A stretch of 64,000 bases of DNA from Phormidium willei BDU 130791 (GCA_001637315.1 LSZA01000007.1:1-64000); one strand, 5' to 3'; shown: positions 43,224 through 52,563, counted from the first letter of the stretch. A program made the numbers and translations. The notes: generated by a model not told the origin, from the sequence alone.

Positions 43224-44309
43224 GTGTCAAACCCCCCCAAATATCTAATCGTTGGCTCGATTGAACCCTGTAGTGGTAAGACATCTAGTCTGTTGGGACT
43301 AGCTCGTCAACTACGTCAACGGGGTCTGGAATTTGCCATCGGCCAACCCTTGGTTCCCGCCGTGAGTCAGTCCCCCTCGCCTGAGTTAAATGAGGCGGAA
43401 GTCAATTTTGTAGCTCAACAGCTACAACTTAGTGGCGATCGCATCCAAGCCCCAGTTCTGACTCTCTCGCCGGATCTGTTAGCCAAACGGCTACAAGGAC
43501 AGGATACGACGGACTACACTCAACAGGTTCGGGATTTACCCAGTCCTGATGTGGAGTTGGTGCTTTGGGAAGGACCGACGAGCTTATCGGAAGGACGCAG
43601 TTTTGGCCTAGCCTTACCGCAAATGGCTGAGTTGGTCGACGCGGCTGTGTTACTGGTGATTCGCTATCACTCGATGTTAACGATTGATCGCGTGTTATCG
43701 GCCAAGGCTCAGTTGGGCGATCGCCCCTTGGGCGTCATCCTCAACAATGTCCCCCTTGAGGAGTTGGATGAGGTGCACTCTCGGGTGCAGCCGTTTCTCG
43801 AAGAGTCTGGCATTACGGTGGTGGGAGTTTTACCTCATAGTGCGTTGCTACGCAGTGTCAGTGTTGAGGATGTGGTGAAAAACCTCAAGGCTGAGGTGCT
43901 ATGTGGTAAGGATCGTCTGGATTTGATGATTGAGAGCATCCAGATTGGGGCCATGAGCGTCAACTCGGCGGTGAAGTATTTTCAACAAAGTCTCAATACG
44001 GCCATTGTTACTGGGGGCGATCGCACGGATATTCAGTTAGCGGCTCTGGAAACGGCAACCCATTGTCTGATCCTGACGGGCCATCACCTGACTCCGAGTG
44101 ATTTAGTTCTCAATCGCGCTGAGGAAGTTGAAATTCCCGTGATCTCTGTCGAACGAGATACGTTAACCACGGTCGAAATTCTCGATGCGATGTTTGGACG
44201 CACCCCCGTGCGGGAACCCATGAAGCTTGACTATATTTATCAGATGGCTCAAGAACATTTGAATGTTGAGCGACTCTTGCAGATGTTGGAGTTGGGAAAC
44301 CCAGACTAG
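43224..44309 (+). CDS. BioD-like/phosphotransacetylase family protein with DRTGG domain
   Basis: A 361-residue protein from GTG at 43224, preceded by AAGGAG at 43210-43215, eight bases ahead; the earlier GTG at 43182 is less well placed. N-terminal P-loop (GSIEPCSGKTS, about 11-21) of the AAA_26/BioD-like kind, then LELVLWEGPTSLSEG. The C-terminal third is a DRTGG domain (GDRTDIQLAALETATHCLILTGHHLTPSDLVLNRAEE). Cyanobacterial members are annotated as phosphotransacetylase-like but lack the Pta catalytic domain, so a regulatory or nucleotide-binding role is more likely. The last 11 bases are followed by the DprA-like gene within 170 bases, in the same direction. Confidence 0.82.
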   Translation: MSNPPKYLIVGSIEPCSGKTSSLLGLARQLRQRGLEFAIGQPLVPAVSQSPSPELNEAEVNFVAQQLQLSGDRIQAPVLTLSPDLLAKRLQGQDTTDYTQQVRDLPSPDVELVLWEGPTSLSEGRSFGLALPQMAELVDAAVLLVIRYHSMLTIDRVLSAKAQLGDRPLGVILNNVPLEELDEVHSRVQPFLEESGITVVGVLPHSALLRSVSVEDVVKNLKAEVLCGKDRLDLMIESIQIGAMSVNSAVKYFQQSLNTAIVTGGDRTDIQLAALETATHCLILTGHHLTPSDLVLNRAEEVEIPVISVERDTLTTVEILDAMFGRTPVREPMKLDYIYQMAQEHLNVERLLQMLELGNPD

Positions 44310-44472
44310 AAACCAGACTAGAACCGAGACGGGTGGGGGAAAATACCCTAAGGCTGGCCTCCAGGAGCGGCCTGGGTTCTGGCCGAGCCAGTCAACTCTC
44401 CCCCCGTTCTTCCCCGCAAAAGCGTTCTGTCTGTTACAATACTTGCGTCGTTCAGTTCCCGTCGTACTGTCT

Positions 44473-44979
44473 TTGAGTCAAACTACAGAGACTTCCGAGA
44501 AAGTTGACGTTTTCCTACAAGAGCTAGCTGCGATTCAGCAGTCTGGTTCCAAACGCATCGCGATTCTCGGGTCGCGTCATGTTCCTATCACTCATCAACA
44601 TCTCATTGAGGTGATGAGTTATGCCCTAGTCCTGGGAGGGAATCGTTTGATTACCTCGGGGGCAACGGGGACCAATTCTGCGGCGATTCGCGGAGCCATG
44701 CGTGCTGATCCCAATCAGTTAACGGTGATTCTTCCTCAAAGCCTGAAACGTCAGGCCAATGAGTCACGCAAACAGCTTGAGCAAGTTATGCATCTGGTGG
44801 AGCATCCAGAACATGATGAGTTGTCGTTGGCTGAAGCGAGTGCTAATTGCAATTTGGAGATCATTAGCCGTTGTCAGCAATTGATCTGTTTTGCTTTCCA
44901 TGATAGCCACACCCTGCTCCAAACCTGTCGGGATGCCGAAGACCAACGTAAGATTGTGACGCTGTTTTATTTCGATTGA
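44473..44979 (+). CDS. DprA-like Rossmann-fold protein, TTG start
   Basis: A 168-residue protein related to the DNA-processing protein A (DprA/Smf) fold: KRIAILGSRHVPITHQHLIEVMSYALVLGGNRLITSGATGTNSAAI, in which the GSR and SGATGTN elements form the Rossmann nucleotide-binding part. The remaining segment ends ISRCQQLICFAFHDSHTLLQTC. It is much shorter than DprA (no SAM or winged-helix parts). Annotated in cyanobacteria as a 'DNA recombination-mediator protein A'; nucleotide or DNA binding is inferred. TTG at 44473 is chosen since the longer frame overlaps the upstream gene. Confidence 0.75.
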   Translation: MSQTTETSEKVDVFLQELAAIQQSGSKRIAILGSRHVPITHQHLIEVMSYALVLGGNRLITSGATGTNSAAIRGAMRADPNQLTVILPQSLKRQANESRKQLEQVMHLVEHPEHDELSLAEASANCNLEIISRCQQLICFAFHDSHTLLQTCRDAEDQRKIVTLFYFD

Positions 44980-45001
44980 TGCTTCAGCCGGGAATGCCTT
45001 G

Positions 45002-45430
45002 ATGTTAAGAGAATGGTCTGATTCATTGATCTTGCTGTTGGCGATCGCCGTTGCAGCGGTTTTGATCTATTTGCCTTATCTTTGGGTTGGCTATGCTCGC
45101 GTTCAGGTGGGGTATGATTTAGCGGCTCCTCGGGCTATGTTTGATCGCCTCCCGGCCTATGCACAACGGGCGACGTGGGCACACCAAAACTCATTTGAGA
45201 CGTTCCTCCCATTTACGGCGGCGGCCTTGATGGTCTACGTCACGGAGGCCGGCTCTTCGACAACGACTGGGGCGGCTCTGGTTTTTCTGGTGGCTCGTCT
45301 TCTCTATAGTGTCTGTTATATTGGCAACTTACCGCTGTTGCGATCGGCATCGTTCGTGGTGGGAACGATCGCAACGTTGGTACTATTTGCTCTAGGATTA
45401 CAGGGAGCGGGTCTTGATCTCGGTCTTTAA
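45002..45430 (+). CDS. MAPEG family membrane protein
   Basis: A 142-residue four-helix membrane protein of the MAPEG superfamily (microsomal glutathione transferase / eicosanoid-type), with ATG at 45002 (MLREWSDSLILLL). Residues: a first helix (7-28), YARVQVGYDLAAPRAMFDRLPAYAQRATWAHQNSFE with the family's R..AHQNxxE.F motif (about 58-68), then three helices (67-142). Function in cyanobacteria is unknown; glutathione conjugation is possible. It follows the DprA-like gene by 22 bases, so both may share a transcript. Confidence 0.88.
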   Translation: MLREWSDSLILLLAIAVAAVLIYLPYLWVGYARVQVGYDLAAPRAMFDRLPAYAQRATWAHQNSFETFLPFTAAALMVYVTEAGSSTTTGAALVFLVARLLYSVCYIGNLPLLRSASFVVGTIATLVLFALGLQGAGLDLGL

Positions 45431-46446
45431 GTTTGGTTGAGCCAGTCTGATGAGGATTGGCTCGACACTCGTTGCATCCCCAAGTTGGCACAGTCGGCGA
45501 AGGCGGCATCCGCCCCCTCGCTGAAGTCAACGACTCCAGGAATCACAACCGGCGAGGTACAGTCTTCGAGAAGATAGATTTTTTGGGCCATGATGTCGGG
45601 ATTTTGGGGATGGCGATCGCGGATTTCTTGCCCTAAATCCCGCACCGTCCAGGCGACACAATGACTTTTAGCCTGTCCGGCAATAATAAGCTGATCAAAG
45701 CTCAACAGATGCTCGATTAAAGCGGTATTGGCCTCGGCGATCGCCGTCCCATCGGCCGTTGTTTGCACCTCCGGTTTTAGCACTGAATAATTTTCAGTCA
45801 GGGGATGCATTCCTTTGAGTTCATAGCGTGTTGGACTGCGACGCACCAAACTATGAACAAAACAGGCTTCCTCAACGGCCGCCACTAAACTATGACCAAT
45901 GCTGCCAGTCATACCATGATACGCCCAAATTGTCAAGGGATATTTGCTCTCTTGAGTCAGTTGCCGGGCATAGTGCCGGGCATAGGCATCAGGGTCAATG
46001 TCAAGGGGCAACATCGGCACAATCTCAGGATTAATACGCCAGGTTCGGGCCTCAATATCCGCCAGTTCTAGGGTACTCATGGGAGCGGGATGCTCACCGG
46101 TGTCATTCACCCAAAAGGCAGGATGGAAAATCTGTAAGGCGCTGTGGGTGTCCATCGTGGCAATAATTTCAGTGATGTCTCCTAGATGACGATAGATAAA
46201 CTCACAAAGCCGTTGATTGTCCTCCACAGCCCCCCGGCCACTACGTCCCCCCACAAATAACTCAAAACCGGGAATACAAAACGTATTTTGCACATCAATT
46301 AATAGCAGTCCCAGTCGCCGTTTATCTTCGCTGGCGGGCCGGATCTGCTGCTGTTGTTGCCAATTGCGAGCATCTTGAGCGCGATCGCCGTAAGGAACTC
46401 GCCAAACCTCACCCACCGTTTCCCGATTAAACCAAGAAGGATACAT
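45427..46446 (-). CDS. Isochorismatase-like cysteine hydrolase
   Basis: A 339-residue protein (ATG at 46446, MYPSWFNRETVGEVWRV). The core (about 45-330) has the nicotinamidase/isochorismatase fold: Asp51 in LLLIDVQNTF, Cys263 in GQAKSHCVAWTV, and metal-site residues Asp99, His101 and His108 (MDTHSALQIFHPAF). A lysine for the triad is likely Lys168. The protein is longer than a simple nicotinamidase (about 210 residues), with an insertion around 120-200 that includes IWAYHGMTGSIGHSLV. Substrate is therefore uncertain. The stop overlaps the end of the MAPEG gene by four bases, tail to tail. Confidence 0.82.
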   Translation of the reverse strand: MYPSWFNRETVGEVWRVPYGDRAQDARNWQQQQQIRPASEDKRRLGLLLIDVQNTFCIPGFELFVGGRSGRGAVEDNQRLCEFIYRHLGDITEIIATMDTHSALQIFHPAFWVNDTGEHPAPMSTLELADIEARTWRINPEIVPMLPLDIDPDAYARHYARQLTQESKYPLTIWAYHGMTGSIGHSLVAAVEEACFVHSLVRRSPTRYELKGMHPLTENYSVLKPEVQTTADGTAIAEANTALIEHLLSFDQLIIAGQAKSHCVAWTVRDLGQEIRDRHPQNPDIMAQKIYLLEDCTSPVVIPGVVDFSEGADAAFADCANLGMQRVSSQSSSDWLNQT

Positions 46447-46517
46447 AAATAATGATTTGTAAATAGCGAATTGTTTAGAATTGCCAAAAATTGAATTATG
46501 AATTGTGCTTAATTCCA

Positions 46518-46561
46518 CAAAACCCAGCCCTTCAGCCAAGATGCTGAAAAACTGGGTTTTG
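46518..46561 (-). terminator. Terminator of the pnt operon
   Basis: CAAAACCCAG (46518-46527) pairs perfectly with CTGGGTTTTG (46552-46561), and inside it TTCAGC/GCTGAA (46531-46547) forms a second stem. It lies 18 bases beyond the stop of pntB on the minus strand; no long T-run follows. Confidence 0.75.
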
Positions 46562-46578
46562 TAGAACGAAACGGTCGC

Positions 46579-47991
46579 TTAGAGCTGTTTCACTTCAGCC
46601 ACAAGTTTCGAGACCATATCCTTGGCAGAGCCAAATAACATCATGGTTTTGTCGCGGTAGAACAACTCATTATCGACCCCAGCAAAACCAGTACTGAGAC
46701 CCCGTTTGATGACGATCGCGTGTTTAGCGCGATCGACCTGAATAATCGGCATCCCATAAATGGGGCTGTCTTTCTCAGTTTGGGCCGACGGATTCACCAC
46801 ATCATTCGCACCAATGACTAAGGCCACATCGGTTTCCTCAAACTGAGGATTGATGTCATCCATATCATAGAGCGCATCATAGGGAACATTGGCTTCAGCC
46901 AGTAGCACATTCATATGTCCCGGCATCCGTCCAGCGACGGGGTGAATCGCATACTTCACCTCAACCCCCATTTTGTCCAACTGATCAGCCAGCTCACGAA
47001 TCGAATGCTGAGCTTGAGCCACCGCCATGCCATAGCCTGGCACAATCACCACAGAACGAGCATAGCCGAGCATCATGGCGCATTCTTCGGGGTCAATGTT
47101 GCGAACCACTTTATCCCCTTGACTGCCCCCACCACCAGCCGCCGCCGTACCGCCGCCTTCTCCGGTTCCGAAGGCCGCAAACAAGACATTTGTCAGAGAG
47201 CGGTTCATGCCCTTACACATGATCACCGTGAGAATGATCCCCGACGCACCGACTAAGGCTCCGGCGATGATGAGCATATTATTCATCACCACAAACCCCG
47301 CCGCACTCGCCGCTAAGCCAGAAAAGGAGTTCAACAGGGAGATGACCACTGGCATATCGCCGCCACCAATGGGGATGACAAACATAATCCCGAGGACGAG
47401 GGAAATGGCCACTAAGCCCAAAAATAGGGATGGGGTGGGAGAGGTGGCCACTAGGTAACCGCTACCAATCAGGAAACTCACCAGCAAGGCGGCGTTAAAG
47501 GGCTGTTGCAGGGGGAAGGTAATCGGAGAGCCTGAAATCAGGCCCTGAAGTTTGGCAAAGGCAATCAGGGAGCCGGTAAAGGTGACGCCACCAATAAGCA
47601 CCCCTAACATCACTGTGATCGTTGACCCTGCATTTGGCTCAGCGGTGAGATCGAAGTAATGCCAAAACTCAGCCATAGCCACAAGGGCCGACGCTGCCCC
47701 GCCTAAGCCGTTAAAGAGTCCCACCAGTTGGGGCATAGAGGTCATGGCCACCTTTTGGGCCGTGATCGCACCAATCACCGAACCGATGGCGATGCCCACC
47801 AGAATCATTTGGTGATTGAGAACTTGGCGATCGAGTAGTGTGGCAACGATCGCCACCAACATGGCGATCGAGGCTAGACGATTCCCTTGACGAGCGGTTG
47901 CCGGTGAACCGAGGCGTTTCAAGCCAATAAAGAACAGGGAGGCGGCAACCAGATAGCTCAGTTGAATGCCTGTTGGCAAAAATTCGCTCAT
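46579..47991 (-). CDS. pntB: NAD(P) transhydrogenase subunit beta
   Basis: Couples hydride transfer between NADH and NADP+ to proton movement; this inner- or thylakoid-membrane subunit has nine or so helices (about 1-270) and the NADP(H)-binding domain dIII (about 290-470). dIII landmarks: GYGMAVAQAQHSIRELADQL, HPVAGRMPGHMNVLLAEANVPYD, DVALVIGANDVVNPSA and RAKHAIVIKRGLSTGFAGVDN. Length of 470 is normal. Start at 47991 overlaps the stop of pntA2 by four bases. Last gene of the pntA1-pntA2-pntB operon. Confidence 0.97.
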   Translation of the reverse strand: MSEFLPTGIQLSYLVAASLFFIGLKRLGSPATARQGNRLASIAMLVAIVATLLDRQVLNHQMILVGIAIGSVIGAITAQKVAMTSMPQLVGLFNGLGGAASALVAMAEFWHYFDLTAEPNAGSTITVMLGVLIGGVTFTGSLIAFAKLQGLISGSPITFPLQQPFNAALLVSFLIGSGYLVATSPTPSLFLGLVAISLVLGIMFVIPIGGGDMPVVISLLNSFSGLAASAAGFVVMNNMLIIAGALVGASGIILTVIMCKGMNRSLTNVLFAAFGTGEGGGTAAAGGGGSQGDKVVRNIDPEECAMMLGYARSVVIVPGYGMAVAQAQHSIRELADQLDKMGVEVKYAIHPVAGRMPGHMNVLLAEANVPYDALYDMDDINPQFEETDVALVIGANDVVNPSAQTEKDSPIYGMPIIQVDRAKHAIVIKRGLSTGFAGVDNELFYRDKTMMLFGSAKDMVSKLVAEVKQL

Positions 47992-48281
47992 GCTTTAGCC
48001 TCTTTTTTCTTGAACATTTGCAGCATACGGTCTGTGACGAGGAAACCGCCGACGACGTTAATGGTGGCGAAGACAACGGCCACCAAGCCGAGAATGACGG
48101 TAACGTTCCAATCGCGATCGCCCGCCACAACAATCGCCCCTAACAGTGCAATCCCAGAAATGGCATTCGCGCCAGACATGAGGGGAGTATGCAAAGTTGG
48201 CGGAACTTTATTGATGACCTCGAATCCGGCAAAGGATGCGAGGACGAAGATAAACAATGCAGCAATAATCGGATCAGTCAT
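47988..48281 (-). CDS. pntA2: NAD(P) transhydrogenase alpha subunit part 2 (membrane domain)
   Basis: A 97-residue membrane protein with three to four helices: MTDPIIAALFIFVLASFAGFEVINKVPPTLHTPLMSGANAI, then LLGAIVVAGDRDWNVTVILGLVAVVFATINVVGGFLVTDRML. It is the separate form of the C-terminal membrane part of E. coli PntA, as usual in cyanobacteria. The stop overlaps the pntB start, and the pntA1 gene lies 47 bases upstream. Together the three genes give a complete transhydrogenase. Confidence 0.96.
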   Translation of the reverse strand: MTDPIIAALFIFVLASFAGFEVINKVPPTLHTPLMSGANAISGIALLGAIVVAGDRDWNVTVILGLVAVVFATINVVGGFLVTDRMLQMFKKKEAKA

Positions 48282-48328
48282 ATCAAACGTCCTATGAGTC
48301 GAATTAGGATTGAGCCAGACGGAACTGG

Positions 48329-49471
48329 CTAGGCAGCCGACGGGGCACCGAGAGCCTGGCGTACCCGCTCATTGCGAATTTCCCCTTTAAAGGTGACACA
48401 AGTGGTGTCGGGGATATCATCTTCAAAATCCAGGTTGAGCTGATCGTCGTTGATCAGGTAGTCCAAGAAGGTTGAGATATTCTTGGCATACATCTGGCTG
48501 GCGTGAACGGGCATCGATGAGGGTAAGTTGATCGGGCCGATGAGGGTGACGCCATGACGCACGACATTGGCCCCAGCTTCGGTTCCTTCACAGTTACCGC
48601 CCTGTTGTGCCGCTAAATCCACCACAACTGATCCCGGATGCATCCGGGCAATCATGTCATCGCTGATGATGCGAGGGGCTTTTTTGCCGGGAACTTGGGC
48701 GGTGGTGATCACCACATCGGCTTGAGCGACACTATTGGAGATTGCCTCTTGGGTTTTCTGTTTCGAGGCTTCTGAGATTTCTTTGGCGTAGCCTCCTTTG
48801 GCAACGGTGTCTTCTTCGAGTTCAACCTCGACGAATTTGGCCCCGAGACTTTGCACCTCTTCTTTGACGGCGGGCCGGATATCGAAGGCTTCGACGACGG
48901 CCCCGAGACGACGGCTGGTGGCGATCGCCTGTAGCCCGGCGACCCCAGCCCCAACAATAAATACTTTTGCCGGGCGGATGGTTCCGGCGGCGGTGGTCAG
49001 CATCGGGAAAAATTTGGGTAAGGCTGAGGCCGCCACCAAGACGGCTTTATAGCCGGCCACCCCCGCTTGAGACGACAGAGCATCCATACTCTGGGCGCGA
49101 CTGGTGCGGGGAATCAACTCCATACTCAGGGCGGTAATGCCCCGTTGGGCGATCTGCTGCATCAATTCAGCATTGGCTAAAGGGTTGAGAAAACTAATCA
49201 GCGTGGTGTCGGCACTGAGGCGATCGACTTCTTCGGGAGTTGGCGGGGCAACTTTTAACAGCACATCATTCCCCTGCCAAATTTGATTGGGATCACAGAC
49301 AATCTTGGCACCGGCGGCTTCATAGGCCGAGTCAGGGAAGAAGGATCCTTCACCGGCTCCGGCTTCGATAGAGATATCGAGTCCTTTTTTGGCCAACCGA
49401 GCCACGATATCGGGAATGAGGGCCACTCGGCGCTCCCCGACCTCGATTTCTTTGGCAACTGCAACTTTCAT
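48329..49471 (-). CDS. pntA1: NAD(P) transhydrogenase alpha subunit part 1 (NAD-binding domain)
   Basis: A 380-residue soluble subunit with the NAD(H)-binding domain dI. Landmarks: MKVAVAKEIEVGERRVALIPD, the mobile-loop segment AQSMDALSSQAGVAGYKAVLVAA, the Rossmann loop VFIVGAGVAGLQAIATSRRLGAVVEAFDIRP and DVVITTAQVPGKKAPRIIS. Makes NADPH from NADH with the proton gradient (or reverse); in cyanobacteria it supports mixotrophic and low-light redox balance. First gene of the operon. The region upstream (49472-50096) must hold its promoter. Confidence 0.97.
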   Translation of the reverse strand: MKVAVAKEIEVGERRVALIPDIVARLAKKGLDISIEAGAGEGSFFPDSAYEAAGAKIVCDPNQIWQGNDVLLKVAPPTPEEVDRLSADTTLISFLNPLANAELMQQIAQRGITALSMELIPRTSRAQSMDALSSQAGVAGYKAVLVAASALPKFFPMLTTAAGTIRPAKVFIVGAGVAGLQAIATSRRLGAVVEAFDIRPAVKEEVQSLGAKFVEVELEEDTVAKGGYAKEISEASKQKTQEAISNSVAQADVVITTAQVPGKKAPRIISDDMIARMHPGSVVVDLAAQQGGNCEGTEAGANVVRHGVTLIGPINLPSSMPVHASQMYAKNISTFLDYLINDDQLNLDFEDDIPDTTCVTFKGEIRNERVRQALGAPSAA

Positions 49472-50096
49472 GAAGACTCCTCTACGGGTTTAATGCTGCG
49501 ATTTTAGCGGCGGGATGATTTGACGATCAGTTCGCGATAACCAAATTGATACGACAAATGATGCAACCCGTGATGCGACCGAAGACCTGTGGGCTAAGGT
49601 TAGCCGGCCTGCCGCTGAAGGACAGGGACGCGATCGCATCTGCCTTGATCTACTGGGAATGGTAGATCAATCTTTAGAAACTGGCACAGGCTCTTTAACT
49701 TGTCTTAAGACCAACAGTAATACTAAAAAGACGGCTGACCCGATCCTGAAGGGTCTAAAATGTCACGTGATTTCTCTCGTTTTGAGGTGGATTTCCCGAA
49801 GACCGTCGGCATTTTAGCTCCTGATTCCTTCGTTTAAATGTCGCCGTTGGCCAGCGGTTCTGGGCGATCGCGCTCACAGAACCCAATCTCTCTAATCCTT
49901 TGGGGATCATGACTTGGGGCGTTGGTCTGTCCCGATTCGGCCCCGAGAACGGCGATCGCCTCTCTTGTGAACTATCATGACAGTTGAGTCGGATTTTGAT
50001 ACATTCGTTAACACGGTAAAAAAACGATCGCATGACCCCGACTCGTCACGCCAGCTTTGTGATCTAGCGTTGCGATCTAAATACTTAGGAGTCCTT
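49472..50096. other. Divergent intergenic region with a hairpin
   Basis: About 625 bases between pntA1 and the DUF2808 gene. TTGATCTAC (49645-49653) pairs perfectly with GTAGATCAA (49662-49670); no T-run follows. The rest shows short open frames without recognisable motifs. It must hold the promoters of both flanking genes. Confidence 0.5.
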
Positions 50097-50657
50097 ATGA
50101 AACGTTGGTTATCTGCGAGTCTAATCATTGGTGCCTTAGCCGTTGCCGCTCCCCCCGAGGTGACGGCCCAGGGGTTACCCGGATTTACCCTGTTTGGGGG
50201 GCCACGGCGGGAAAATCAACTCGGGTTTCGCCTTGACTACGGCACGACTGGACATCCTCGCGATCGCTATCGTCTGCGGATTCCGGCCGAGAAAATGGAT
50301 TTTGCCGTCAACCAGCTCTCCATCACCTACCCGGACTATTACAACGGCGAGTTTGACATGACCTTAAACCCGGATCGCGATCCCGATCGCCAACCGGTTC
50401 AGGTACGGGTTCGAGAAAACGGCGATTATGAAGTCATCGCCCTCGAAGACGTAATTTGGGATCAAGAGAACCAGGTCATTGAAATTTACCCGATTGAGCC
50501 AATCGCAGCAGGGAATGATGTCGAAATCGTCTTCTCCAACGTCCGTAACCCTCGCTTTGGCGGGATGTACTACTTCAATGCACGGGTATTTAGTCCTGGG
50601 GATCTCCCTATGGCTCGCTATCTGGGCACTTGGGTGTTAAGCATTAGCCCCCGCTAA
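50097..50657 (+). CDS. DUF2808 family secreted protein
   Basis: A 187-residue exported protein. MKRWLSASLIIGALAVAAPPEVTAQG is a signal peptide cut near residue 25. The mature part matches DUF2808: HYRLRIPAEKMDFAVNQLSITYPDYYNG, VEIVFSNVRNPRFGGMYYFNARVFSPGDLPMARYLGTW. These beta-rich proteins are cyanobacteria-specific, probably outer-membrane or periplasmic, with no known reaction. The start at 50097 is preferred over the upstream in-frame ATG at 49977 because it gives a proper signal peptide and is preceded by AGGAG at 50086-50090. Confidence 0.9.
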   Translation: MKRWLSASLIIGALAVAAPPEVTAQGLPGFTLFGGPRRENQLGFRLDYGTTGHPRDRYRLRIPAEKMDFAVNQLSITYPDYYNGEFDMTLNPDRDPDRQPVQVRVRENGDYEVIALEDVIWDQENQVIEIYPIEPIAAGNDVEIVFSNVRNPRFGGMYYFNARVFSPGDLPMARYLGTWVLSISPR

Positions 50658-50868
50658 CCTCAATTCCAGCGGTGGCTCGGTACCCGAGATTGCTCCGGCT
50701 CTCAAGGATAGGTGTGATGGTAGCCTCATAACACCCTCATGACACCCTCATGACACTAGGTCAACAGGATTAGCTGAAACTCACCTCAACTTAACCCAGG
50801 ACAGAGCCGTCGCCCCCAGTTCGATGGTAGATTGCAGCTATCCCCAGTTCTGTCACCCTCCTACGGCT

Positions 50869-52563
50869 ATGTCCCTTTTGTCGAACATCGCCCCCAATGC
50901 ACCCACCCGTTCAATTGGGGGGATGATTGATACCCTCTATGACTACGTCGATTTCGTTCAACAAGGAGCGATCGCCAGTCTCCCACGGCCAGCCTGGGGA
51001 ACCAAGGTGGCGGTTATTGGCGCTGGTGCATCCGGGTTGGCCGCCGCTTACGAGTTATTGAAAATTGGGGCGCAACCCGTGGTACTTGAGGCTAGCAATC
51101 GCCTAGGAGGACGCGCCTACTCCCACAAGTTTCCCAACTCTGACATCTTGGCTGAATTCGGTGCCATGCGTTTTCCTCCTTCGGGAGGATTATTTTTTTT
51201 CTATCTCAACCAAGTTTTTGGGTTAACCGAACGCAGCCCCTTTCCTGATCCGGGTCAAGTCCCCACTCGTCTCTACTATGAAAATCGGATCATTGACTGG
51301 CCAACAGGAGAGGCAACGCCCAAGGATGCCAAATTTCGAGCCATTGGCCAAGCCTGGTCTCAATTCAGTAGTGGGTTATGGCAACCTTTACAAGAGGCTT
51401 GGCAGAGGCAGGATCGTGATCGGCTGCGACAAATTTGGCAGTCTTACATCGATCACTATAAGGATTTAACCTTTTACGAAGGGGTACGACAAGGAATTCC
51501 CCATTGGACTGACGAAGAATTGAACGCATTTGGTGCCTTAGGGATCGGCTCTGGAGGCTTTGGCCCCGTCTATCCTGCCAACTTCCTAGAAATTTTTCGC
51601 CTGATCGCCAACGGTTGGGAAAATCAACAACAGTTTCTGCCCTTTGGTATCAGTACGATGATGGAGAGGTTCTATCATCAATCCGTCACCCTCCCCAGCG
51701 GCAAGTCTGCCTCTCTGGCTTCCACAGAGGCAATCCGCTATCGCTCACGGGTCACGGCAATTAACTGGCATCAGGAGCAACCCCAAGTGACTTGGTGTGA
51801 TAGCCAGGGAACAACCCATCATCAATGTTTCCCGGCCGTGATTGTTGCCATCCCTACTCGCGCTATGGAACGGTTGGGTCTAACCTTAGGTGGTCCCGGT
51901 ATTCCGGTGGTTGATGAAGCGGTGAAAGTAGCTATTCGCAACCTCCACACGACGAACTCATCCAAACTCTTTATCCGCACTAAAACCAAGTTCTGGCTCG
52001 ATGATCCAACCTTTCCTCAAAATATCCAAACTGACGAATTGCCTCGGGGCGTCTATGCTTTGGACTACCCTCATCCTTACAACCCCGAGGACAACGGCGT
52101 GATCCTCATTAGCTATACCTGGGAAGATGACTCTAGTAAACTCCTGGCCTTGGATAAACAGGAGCGTTTGCAGTGTTTCCGTCAGGCGATCGCCAACGTT
52201 AGCCCCGAGTTTGCAGACCATTTACAGCCTCTACAGGGCGAAGATGATATCCTGTGTATAGACTGGGAGGTTGAGTCTGGTTATCAGGGAGCATTCAAAC
52301 TCCAATATCCCGGTCAAGATGCCCATCTTCATGCTCTTTACTATCAATTCCAAACAGCATTGTCTCCAGAGAGCGATCGCGGGATTTACTTAGCCGGAGA
52401 CGGCGTCTCCTGGGCCGGTGGTTGGATGGAAGGGGCATTGACAACAGGGATAAACAGTGCCTGTGCGGTAGCTTTGCGTCTTGGCGGTCGGGTGCGCCCA
52501 GGATCTCCGCTGAGCCAAAACCCTAATCTCTATCACTATGGCGATCGCCCAAGCAAACCCTAG
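50869..52563 (+). CDS. FAD-dependent amine oxidase, L-amino-acid-oxidase type
   Basis: A 564-residue flavoprotein from ATG 50869 (an earlier ATG at 50824 is possible). FAD-binding GAGASG at 51-56 in VAVIGAGASGLAAAYELLKI and the second dinucleotide landmark EASNRLGGRAYS. The C-terminal flavin-binding segment GIYLAGDGVSWAGGWMEGALTTG matches L-amino acid oxidases and tryptophan monooxygenase-type enzymes. Substrate residues include RFPPSGGLFFFYLN. No signal peptide or twin-Arg motif is evident. Substrate unknown; an aromatic or basic amino acid is likely from the family. Confidence 0.88.
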   Translation: MSLLSNIAPNAPTRSIGGMIDTLYDYVDFVQQGAIASLPRPAWGTKVAVIGAGASGLAAAYELLKIGAQPVVLEASNRLGGRAYSHKFPNSDILAEFGAMRFPPSGGLFFFYLNQVFGLTERSPFPDPGQVPTRLYYENRIIDWPTGEATPKDAKFRAIGQAWSQFSSGLWQPLQEAWQRQDRDRLRQIWQSYIDHYKDLTFYEGVRQGIPHWTDEELNAFGALGIGSGGFGPVYPANFLEIFRLIANGWENQQQFLPFGISTMMERFYHQSVTLPSGKSASLASTEAIRYRSRVTAINWHQEQPQVTWCDSQGTTHHQCFPAVIVAIPTRAMERLGLTLGGPGIPVVDEAVKVAIRNLHTTNSSKLFIRTKTKFWLDDPTFPQNIQTDELPRGVYALDYPHPYNPEDNGVILISYTWEDDSSKLLALDKQERLQCFRQAIANVSPEFADHLQPLQGEDDILCIDWEVESGYQGAFKLQYPGQDAHLHALYYQFQTALSPESDRGIYLAGDGVSWAGGWMEGALTTGINSACAVALRLGGRVRPGSPLSQNPNLYHYGDRPSKP

